Positions 7,807 to 12,604 of a DNA stretch of 12,604 nucleotides are shown here, one piece after another (within the stretch, counting starts at the first letter, position 1; each line of letters opens with the position of its first letter). The position numbers and the translations under genes were made by a program. The notes beneath the pieces are model-generated. The model saw only the letters and a list, made by a program, of their open reading frames with translations. It made no database searches and was not told the DNA's origin. Source of the stretch: an uncultured Leucothrix sp. Lineage in GTDB: Bacteria > Pseudomonadota > Gammaproteobacteria > Thiotrichales > Thiotrichaceae. The stretch covers positions 1 to 12,604 of the forward strand of contig CALAJG010000269.1 in NCBI GenBank assembly GCA_937923375.1, written 5' to 3'.

Positions 7807-8385
7807 TCAGTAATTAATAAAGTTTCGCAGCATATCATGACCATGTTCACTTAGTATGGACTCTGGGTGAAATTGCACCCCTTCAATGCCCAATGTTTTA
7901 TGGCGTATACCCATAATCTCATCAAATTTTCCATCTTCTGCTTCTGTCCAGGCTGTGACCTCTAGGCAGTCAGGAATGCTCTCTTTTTCGATGACTAGTG
8001 AATGATAACGTGTTGCAGTGTAGGGGGTTTTTAGATCAGAAAAAACGCCCTGATTCGTGTGATGTACTAACGATGTTTTTCCGTGCATGATTTGCCCGGC
8101 ACGGATAATCTTACCGCCAAACGCCTGCGCAATTGCTTGATGGCCAAGACACACTCCAAATATTGGTAGTTTTCCTTTGAATTGTTCAATCACATCAAGT
8201 GAAATTCCCGCTTCAGAAGGAGTGCCAGGGCCAGGTGAAATGACAATTTTTTCAGGTGAAAGTCGCTCGATATCATCAATGCTCAATTGATCATTGCGGT
8301 GCACCGCCACTTTCGCACCAAGCTCTCCCAGATATTGTACGAGGTTGTAAGTAAATGAGTCGTAGTTATCAATCATCAAAATCAT
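7807..8385 (-). CDS. trpG: Anthranilate synthase component II (glutamine amidotransferase)
   Basis: TrpG releases ammonia from glutamine and passes it to TrpE for anthranilate synthesis, the first committed step of tryptophan biosynthesis. In some bacteria one such subunit also serves 4-amino-4-deoxychorismate synthase (PabA). The 192-residue class I amidotransferase has IDNYDSFTYNLVQYLG at the N-terminus, the oxyanion motif SPGPGTPSEAG (50-60), the nucleophile C79 in GVCLGHQAIAQAFGG, and the triad partners H173 and E175 in GVQFHPES. The start codon overlaps the trpE stop (ATGA), implying stoichiometric coupled translation. An in-frame ATG three codons in would give MIDNYDSF; the upstream start is favoured by the overlap. 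Unlike in many relatives, trpD and trpC do not follow. Confidence 0.95.
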   Translation of the reverse strand: MILMIDNYDSFTYNLVQYLGELGAKVAVHRNDQLSIDDIERLSPEKIVISPGPGTPSEAGISLDVIEQFKGKLPIFGVCLGHQAIAQAFGGKIIRAGQIMHGKTSLVHHTNQGVFSDLKTPYTATRYHSLVIEKESIPDCLEVTAWTEAEDGKFDEIMGIRHKTLGIEGVQFHPESILSEHGHDMLRNFINY

Positions 8386-9887
8386 GCTACGTCTCCTTGT
8401 AAAGCCTTTACCGTGTCGATGCCATTACTAACCTCAGCGACTGCCGCAACAATGGCACGTGCTTTATTCATGGTCTCATCCCATTCAGACTGGGGCACCG
8501 AGTCGTACACGATTCCTGCGCCTGCCTGAATATGCAATTGCTTGTCCTTAATCACGGCTGTACGAATTGCAATCGCGGTATCCATATTGCCATTCCAGGA
8601 GAGATAGCCGACTGCACCGGAGTAAATACCGCGCTTAGTAGGTTCCAATTCTGCAATGATCTCCATCGCCCGAACCTTTGGTGCGCCGCTGACGGTGCCG
8701 GCTGGAAAAGTTGCTCTCAGCACATCCATGCAGCTCATTTCAGGATTGAGTTTTCCGCGAACATTTGAAACGATATGCATCACATGGGAATAACGTTCAA
8801 CTAACATGTTTTCAGTCAGTTCGACGCTACCAATTTGACTGACCCTCCCAGCATCATTGCGCCCTAAATCGATTAGCATTAAATGCTCAGCGATTTCTTT
8901 AGGATCAGCCAGTAAATCAGCCTCTAATTGTGCATCCTGAACATCATCAACCCCACGCTTACGGGTACCGGCGATAGGCCGGACAGTAACTTCTTCATCT
9001 TCAAGGCGAACCAGAATCTCTGGGGATGAGCCAACAATTTGAAAATTGTCCAGTTGCAGAAAATACATATAGGGTGAAGGGTTGAGGCTTCTGAGTGCAC
9101 GGTATAAATCAAGTGAGTCATGTTCGTAGGGAACGGAAAGGCGTTGTGACAAAACCACCTGCATGACGTCGCCATTTTTTATGTAGTCACGGGCTTTACT
9201 TACGGCGGTTTTATATTCGTCTTCTGGGAAGCTTGAAATAAAATCCGTTTCCTCAGTCAATGATTCTAGAAGCTTTTTATCAACCGGATAGGGGAGAGGC
9301 TCCCTCAGCTGGTCGTGAAGTGCTTGCAGTCTTGCCTGCCCCACGTCGTAGGCTTCGCTTCTGGCATCGACATGAACAACAAGATATAGCTTACCGGCAA
9401 GGTTATCAAAAACAACAACCTCATCAGATACCATTAGCAGGATATCCGGAGTATCCAACAAATCTTTTTTATTTTGATTACTAAGCTTTGGCTCGATATA
9501 GCCAATAGTTTCATAACCAAAGTAACCAACCAATCCACCAGTAAAGCGTGGTAGTGCTGATAATTCGGGTGCCGTGTAAGATTGCTGTTTGGCTTCGATC
9601 CAGGCCAAAGGGTCATCGCACTCAAAACGTTCTATCTGTTGACCTGCTTGATGGATTGCTATTTGTTTATTTCGAATGTGGATAGTTTCGTGAGCGGGCA
9701 AGCCAATGATGGAGTACCGACCCCATTTCTCACCACCCTGAACCGATTCAAACAAGTAGCTGTAAGGGCCATCGGCAAGTTTTAGGTAAGTGCTGAGTGG
9801 GGTGTCCAGATCAGCTAACACTTCGCGAACTAGAGGAATTCGGTTATAGCCTTGCGCGATGCAAGTCTCAAAAGTTTCTCGTAACAT
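8382..9887 (-). CDS. trpE: Anthranilate synthase component I
   Basis: TrpE converts chorismate to anthranilate with ammonia supplied by TrpG. The 501 residues are of usual length and span the N-terminal anthranilate-synthase domain and the C-terminal chorismate-binding domain. FESVQGGEKWGRYSIIG (46-62) matches the tryptophan feedback-binding segment (LLES...RYS), so allosteric inhibition by tryptophan is probably retained. Chorismate-domain motifs include DVMQVVLSQRL, RPIAGTRKRG, LIDLGRNDAGRV, GTVSGAPK (397-404) and AGAGIVYDSVPQSEW near the end. The wide match to TrpE rather than PabB, together with the upstream Trp-codon leader peptide, makes a tryptophan-biosynthetic role very likely. The ribosome site is modest (AGG, 9 nt before ATG) and is complementary to segments of the leader. 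The stop overlaps trpG. Confidence 0.97.
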   Translation of the reverse strand: MLRETFETCIAQGYNRIPLVREVLADLDTPLSTYLKLADGPYSYLFESVQGGEKWGRYSIIGLPAHETIHIRNKQIAIHQAGQQIERFECDDPLAWIEAKQQSYTAPELSALPRFTGGLVGYFGYETIGYIEPKLSNQNKKDLLDTPDILLMVSDEVVVFDNLAGKLYLVVHVDARSEAYDVGQARLQALHDQLREPLPYPVDKKLLESLTEETDFISSFPEDEYKTAVSKARDYIKNGDVMQVVLSQRLSVPYEHDSLDLYRALRSLNPSPYMYFLQLDNFQIVGSSPEILVRLEDEEVTVRPIAGTRKRGVDDVQDAQLEADLLADPKEIAEHLMLIDLGRNDAGRVSQIGSVELTENMLVERYSHVMHIVSNVRGKLNPEMSCMDVLRATFPAGTVSGAPKVRAMEIIAELEPTKRGIYSGAVGYLSWNGNMDTAIAIRTAVIKDKQLHIQAGAGIVYDSVPQSEWDETMNKARAIVAAVAEVSNGIDTVKALQGDVA

Positions 9888-9918
9888 AAGTTAAAACCTG
9901 TAAAAACAATAGAATAGG

Positions 9919-9943
9919 GGTGAAAAACTAGAGCAGCTTCACC
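9919..9943 (-). promoter_or_regulatory. Leader hairpin overlapping the last Trp codon and stop of the trp leader peptide
   Basis: In minus-strand RNA, GGUGAA (9943-9938) can pair with UUCACC (9924-9919) around a 13-nt loop. The 5' arm covers the last two bases of the second Trp codon and the UGA stop, so a ribosome stalled there would melt it. A U5 run occurs about 15 nt downstream rather than immediately after the stem, so a strong intrinsic terminator is doubtful. Confidence 0.45.
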
Positions 9944-9977
9944 ATCGCCAATGTTTGTATAGGTTTAATATGTTCAT
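9939..9977 (-). CDS. trpL: trp leader peptide (attenuator peptide) upstream of trpE
   Basis: A 12-codon frame reads M-N-I-L-N-L-Y-K-H-W-R-W-stop. Two of its last three codons are Trp, the rarest amino acid, and the frame ends 51 nt above trpE on the same strand. This is the hallmark of amino-acid attenuation leaders; Escherichia coli trpL is 14 residues with tandem Trp. The start is about 29 nt below the start site predicted from the promoter at 10013-10041, a spacing similar to known trp leaders. There is no clear Shine-Dalgarno. An in-frame ATG at 10001 would give a 20-residue version, but it would lie only a few nt from the predicted transcript start. When charged tRNA-Trp is scarce, the ribosome would stall at codons 10-12 and alter leader structure. 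The symbol is by analogy. Confidence 0.82.
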   Translation of the reverse strand: MNILNLYKHWRW

Positions 9978-10012
9978 AAGATTAAATTGAGGTTTAGACA
10001 TGACTTGTTTGA

Positions 10013-10041
10013 AGTCTAACTTTTCCAACAACCATTGTCAC
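10013..10041 (-). promoter_or_regulatory. Candidate sigma-70 promoter of the trpL-trpE operon
   Basis: On the minus strand GTGACA (10041-10036, 5 of 6 to the consensus -35) is followed after exactly 17 nt by TAGACT (10018-10013, 4 of 6 to TATAAT). The predicted start near 10006 leaves ~29 nt to the trp leader peptide and ~119 nt to trpE. An inverted repeat (TTAGAC 9994-9999, GTCTAA 10014-10019) overlaps the -10 element and start region. Confidence 0.5.
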
Positions 10042-10072
10042 TAATAAAACAATCGTGTTGTATCTCTTTGAT

Positions 10073-10759
10073 TCAAGCCAGCTGTTTTCGAAAAGCGTTC
10101 AGTACAGAATCATAGTGATTTGGATCGTTTTGATTTGCAGCACCAAAAATGGCTGACCCTGCGACAAAGGTATCCGCTCCACCCGCTTTTATTTCAGCGA
10201 TGTTGTCAACTTTTACGCCACCATCGACTTCCAGGCGAATGGCCAATCCAGATTCATCTATACGCTGGCGCACTTGACGGAGTTTAGTTAGTGTTTGTGG
10301 GATAAAGGTTTGTCCTCCAAAGCCTGGATTGACTGACATTAACAAAATCATATCAACCTTATCCATCACGTAGTCCAGTACGTCAAGAGATGTAGCAGGG
10401 TTAAACACCAGCCCTGATTTGCAGCCATTGTCTCGAATTAGCTGCAAGCTACGATCTATATGCTCAGATGATTCAGGGTGAAAAGTGATGTAGCTAGCAC
10501 CGGCTTTAGCAAAATCCGGAATGATCCTATCAACTGGTTTAACCATCAAATGAACATCGATCTCTGCAGTAACGCCATGGTTGCGCAAGGCTTCACATAC
10601 CAATGGACCAATAGTCAGATTAGGTACATAGTGATTATCCATCACGTCAAAATGCACCATGTCAGCGCCTGATTTTAGTACGTTGTCTACTTCTTCACCC
10701 AATCGGGCAAAGTCAGCAGACAGGATAGAGGGAGAGATGAAATCGGGTTGAATAGTCAT
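10073..10759 (-). CDS. rpe: Ribulose-phosphate 3-epimerase
   Basis: Rpe interconverts ribulose-5-phosphate and xylulose-5-phosphate in the pentose phosphate or ribulose phosphate pathways. The (beta/alpha)8 barrel has all expected motifs: SPSILSADFARLGEE near the N-terminus, metal ligands H36 and D38 in HFDVMDNHYVPNLTIG, H70 in DVHLMV, the phosphate/loop segment MSVNPGFGGQTF (141-152), and D179 in LEVDGGV. Starting at the ATG at 10759 gives 228 residues, the normal family length. The reading frame could extend to a GTG at 10816, adding 19 hydrophobic residues absent from the family pattern, so that start is rejected. No Shine-Dalgarno is evident before either start. It lies upstream of the trp operon in the same direction, but without the gph gene that often follows it. 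Confidence 0.95.
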   Translation of the reverse strand: MTIQPDFISPSILSADFARLGEEVDNVLKSGADMVHFDVMDNHYVPNLTIGPLVCEALRNHGVTAEIDVHLMVKPVDRIIPDFAKAGASYITFHPESSEHIDRSLQLIRDNGCKSGLVFNPATSLDVLDYVMDKVDMILLMSVNPGFGGQTFIPQTLTKLRQVRQRIDESGLAIRLEVDGGVKVDNIAEIKAGGADTFVAGSAIFGAANQNDPNHYDSVLNAFRKQLA

Positions 10760-10825
10760 TAAGGCGGCTAGAAGGATAAAGATGCGTAATGTACTAGAGT
10801 TTAAAACAAATTGCACCGTCCAGAC

Positions 10826-10855
10826 TATTAAGGCAACCCGAAGGTTGCCTTAATA
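10826..10855 (-). terminator. Strong hairpin after the outer-membrane protein gene (cUUCGg loop)
   Basis: A perfect 13-bp inverted repeat (TATTAAGGCAACC at 10826-10838, its complement at 10843-10855) encloses 4 nt. In minus-strand RNA the loop is UUCG closed by C-G, the exceptionally stable tetraloop common in terminators. It begins 26 nt past the outer-membrane gene stop. The downstream U-run is poor, so it may act mainly as an mRNA 3'-end stabiliser as well as a terminator. Confidence 0.7.
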
Positions 10856-10881
10856 AGTATCTGATGGAGCTGTTAATAAGT

Positions 10882-11487
10882 TTAGAGGGTCTTTAGTTCT
10901 ATACCTAAACTCATCGTACTGACATCGCTTTCATTGGAACCTGTGTCAACATCAGGAATTGTCTCCCATTCCGCACGAATCTTCATGTTTTCATTCATGC
11001 TGACTTTTGCACCAAAGCCATAAGTTAAGCCAGTTCCGTCTGTTTCACCAGAAGTGTTAGAGCTAGTCCAACTTGCGGCACCGACCTTACCGATCAGCTC
11101 AATAGTTTCGTTAACTTCGTATTTTCCAACACCGGCGATAGAAATTGCCGACAGCTCAGAAGCTTCGGTACCAGCCGCAGTTGTTCGATTGATATCTCCT
11201 ATGCTGTGATAGCCGATTTCAACGTCCATCGAATCATTTAGTGTGTAGCCGCCATAGACTTTCCAAGAAGTGTCTTCAGCGTTACAGTCAGTTGATGATT
11301 TACAAAAGCCATCTGCTTCGGCTTGACCGAATGATCCACCAAAAAAGACATCTTCAAAGAATTCACCGCCTTTTGAGCCTGCGTTGTCGATAAGCTCAAA
11401 ATCATCAAACATGCCCGCTTGAGCATTGATAGCAGCTAGTAAAGGAAATAAAGCAATGGATAAACCAATTTTTTTAATTGTTTTCAT
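10882..11487 (-). CDS. Outer-membrane beta-barrel protein (OmpA-like transmembrane-domain type)
   Basis: From the ATG at 11487 the product is 201 residues with a clear signal peptide: basic MKTIKK, a hydrophobic core ISLALFPLLAA-like stretch, and a cleavage site after INAQA (residue 24). The ~177-residue mature part has alternating amphipathic strands, with SWKVYGGYTLNDSMDVEIGYHSIGDI (75-100) closely resembling the strand pair of OmpA/OmpW-like eight-stranded barrels. A Cys pair (C62, C68) in a predicted loop could form a disulfide. There is no periplasmic OmpA peptidoglycan-binding domain. Oddly, the last residue is Leu, not the aromatic residue usual for barrel recognition by the Bam complex. 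A TTG five codons upstream would add MDPPT and spoil the signal peptide. Its specific role is unknown. The leader lacks a purine-rich ribosome site. Confidence 0.8.
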   Translation of the reverse strand: MKTIKKIGLSIALFPLLAAINAQAGMFDDFELIDNAGSKGGEFFEDVFFGGSFGQAEADGFCKSSTDCNAEDTSWKVYGGYTLNDSMDVEIGYHSIGDINRTTAAGTEASELSAISIAGVGKYEVNETIELIGKVGAASWTSSNTSGETDGTGLTYGFGAKVSMNENMKIRAEWETIPDVDTGSNESDVSTMSLGIELKTL

Positions 11488-11531
11488 GGTTGGGGGGTCC
11501 AATTTTTTAGGGGGTTATTGTTATTATTCTC

Positions 11532-11548
11532 CAAGCTATAAAAGCTTG
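11532..11548 (-). repeat. Short inverted repeat in the outer-membrane gene 5' leader
   Basis: CAAGCT (11532-11537) and AGCTTG (11543-11548) can form a 6-bp stem with a 5-nt loop. It falls in the leader predicted from the promoter at 11567-11596, ~40 nt above the start codon. No U-run follows on the minus strand, so it is not an obvious uvrB terminator. Confidence 0.4.
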
Positions 11549-11566
11549 TCCTGCTTTGTTGATGAA

Positions 11567-11596
11567 ATAGTAGTCTAGGGTAAGCCCAACTGTAAA
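11567..11596 (-). promoter_or_regulatory. Candidate sigma-70 promoter of the outer-membrane protein gene
   Basis: On the minus strand TTTACA (11596-11591, 5 of 6 to TTGACA) and TACTAT (11572-11567, 4 of 6 to TATAAT) are separated by 18 nt. This predicts a start near 11560 and a ~70-nt untranslated leader. It lies between the uvrB stop and the outer-membrane gene. Confidence 0.45.
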
Positions 11597-11638
11597 TAAT
11601 CTTTTGATAGACGGAGCCACCAGTAATCCAGATCCGGT

Positions 11639-12604
11639 TTAAAGCAACGCTTGTTCTCTCAGTTGAGTAATTTCATCACGCGCCTTTGCCGCTTCCTCAA
11701 ATTCAAGGTTTTTGGCATGCTTGAACATATCCTTCTCTAGTTTAGCAATCATTTTGATTGCTTTAGCGGGAGTAAGTGATTTGTATTCAGTTTTGCTTTC
11801 CGCCACTTTTGCGCTTGATTGGCCTCGTTTATTCCCTCTGCCACCACTATAAGCACCTTCCATTATATCGGCGATTCGTTTTTTAATGGTTTTAGGGGTG
11901 ATGCCGTTTTCTTTATTATGGGTGATTTGCTTTGCCCGGCGTCGATCAGTTTCATCCAGCGCTGCCTGCATCGATTTAGTAACCCTGTCGGCATATAAAA
12001 TAGCTTTGCCCTGAGCATTTCTTGCAGCGCGGCCGATCGTTTGTATCAGCGAACGCTCAGAACGTAAAAAGCCTTCCTTATCTGCATCCAGAATGGCAAC
12101 TAAGCTTACTTCGGGCATATCCAAACCCTCTCTTAGCAGGTTAATACCGACCAATGCATCAAATTCGCCTAGCCTTAAGTCGCGGATTATTTCTACACGC
12201 TCGACAGTGTCAATGTCTGAGTGCAAATAACGAACGCGAATATCGTGCTCCATAAGATAATCCGTTAAGTCTTCAGCCATTCTTTTAGTTAGCGTAGTAA
12301 TCAGCACACGCTCATTGTTTGCGGCCCGCAGTGTTATTTCTGACATTACATCGTCAACCTGGGAGACGACCGGACGTATTTCGACCGGTGGGTCAATCAG
12401 TCCTGTTGGTCTTACTACTTGTTCTGCTGTGTTATCGCTATGAGCCTTTTCATATTCACCAGGAGTGGCTGATACATGAATCGCTTGTGGAATGAGACGT
12501 TCAAACTCCTCGAACATCAGTGGGCGATTATCCAGAGCGGAGGGGAGCCTGAAACCGTATTCAACCAAATTGTTCTTGCGTGAACGATCACCTTTGTACA
12601 TGGC
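11639..12604 (-). CDS. uvrB: UvrABC excinuclease subunit B (C-terminal part; 5' end beyond window)
   Basis: UvrB verifies DNA damage delivered by UvrA and recruits UvrC for dual incision in nucleotide excision repair. The visible 321 residues are the C-terminal half of a ~670-residue protein, and the frame is open to the right edge (Ala codon before MYKGDRSRKN), so the internal Met is not the start. Numbering from that Met, recognisable parts are HVSATPGEYE (42-51), the helicase-like block LLREGLDMPEVSLVAILDADKEGFLRS (155-181), motif VI QTIGRAARN (187-195), and a C-terminal UVR domain (about 282-317, KLEKDMFKHAKNLEFEEAAKARDEI) that contacts UvrC. The usual flexible basic/Gly linker (about 250-275) separates them. 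Nothing is missing from the visible portion. No intrinsic terminator was found just after the stop. Confidence 0.97.
   Translation of the reverse strand, partial: AMYKGDRSRKNNLVEYGFRLPSALDNRPLMFEEFERLIPQAIHVSATPGEYEKAHSDNTAEQVVRPTGLIDPPVEIRPVVSQVDDVMSEITLRAANNERVLITTLTKRMAEDLTDYLMEHDIRVRYLHSDIDTVERVEIIRDLRLGEFDALVGINLLREGLDMPEVSLVAILDADKEGFLRSERSLIQTIGRAARNAQGKAILYADRVTKSMQAALDETDRRRAKQITHNKENGITPKTIKKRIADIMEGAYSGGRGNKRGQSSAKVAESKTEYKSLTPAKAIKMIAKLEKDMFKHAKNLEFEEAAKARDEITQLREQALL

Noticed and set aside
9851..9865. CTTGC/GCAAG hairpin within the first codons of trpE
   Set aside because: A 5-bp stem with a 5-nt loop inside coding sequence is expected by chance and has no clear link to the leader.
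9888..9943. Classical intrinsic terminator (3:4 hairpin plus U-run) before trpE
   Set aside because: The only hairpin found has a 6-bp stem with a 13-nt loop, and its nearest U5 run is about 15 nt away, so a standard E. coli-type attenuator terminator is not supported.
9939..10001. Longer 20-residue version of the trp leader peptide starting at the ATG at 10001
   Set aside because: It is in frame, but the predicted transcript start near 10006 leaves only a few nt before it; the start at 9977 fits known leader spacing better. A remapped start site could revive it.
10760..10816. 19-residue N-terminal extension of Rpe from a GTG
   Set aside because: Family alignments begin at about the internal Met (MTIQPDFISPSILSADF); the extension is hydrophobic, has no ribosome site, and would not fit a cytosolic enzyme.
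11488..11502. TTG start adding MDPPT to the outer-membrane protein
   Set aside because: It places acidic and Pro residues ahead of a textbook signal peptide and has no ribosome site; the ATG at 11487 is preferred.
1..12604. Mobile elements, CRISPR array, tRNA or rRNA genes, defence island
   Set aside because: No transposase or integrase-like protein, terminal repeats, regularly spaced direct repeats, or cloverleaf/rRNA-like sequence was seen; nearly all sequence is housekeeping genes with short gaps.

Overview
The window looks like the chromosome of a gammaproteobacterium. The minus strand carries the pepA-holC-valS cluster typical of that class, and also rpe, trpE and trpG, an outer-membrane barrel gene and uvrB. 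Base composition is moderate and the coding is ordinary. I see no insertion sequence, phage gene, tRNA, rRNA or CRISPR array. A genus cannot be fixed from the sequence alone; a Methylophaga-like or related lineage is only a guess.

Layout from left to right. (1) A plus-strand gene, cut by the left edge, encodes an Ala/Glu-rich, TolA-like coiled-coil protein with C-terminal ankyrin repeats (2-1354). It converges on valS across a bidirectional terminator. (2) A minus-strand block runs pepA -> holC -> a small basic protein of unknown function -> valS (6532 down to 1412). valS also has its own candidate promoter with a perfect TATAAT box. (3) A minus-strand operon runs trpE -> trpG -> RDD membrane protein -> CPBP intramembrane protease (9887 down to 6611), with 4-nt overlaps at two junctions. 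It ends in a hairpin plus U-run terminator just before pepA. (4) rpe (10759 down to 10073) lies upstream of trpE. (5) A signal-peptide-bearing outer-membrane beta-barrel gene (11487 down to 10882) ends in a hairpin with a cUUCGg loop. (6) The C-terminal half of uvrB (12604 down to 11639) runs off the right edge.

The most informative item is in the 185-nt gap upstream of trpE and was not annotated there: a 12-codon minus-strand reading frame, M-N-I-L-N-L-Y-K-H-W-R-W-stop (9977-9939). Its two Trp codons come just before the stop. It sits about 29 nt below a plausible sigma-70 start site and 51 nt above trpE. This is a convincing trp leader peptide and implies tryptophan-dependent attenuation. 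The downstream segment has no strong terminator, but the leader carries AAACCU segments complementary to the trpE ribosome-binding region. Control at the level of trpE translation is therefore possible.

The trp operon is also odd in content. gph is absent between rpe and trpE, and trpD/trpC do not follow trpG. In their place are two membrane proteins (RDD and CPBP) that would be co-expressed with anthranilate synthase.
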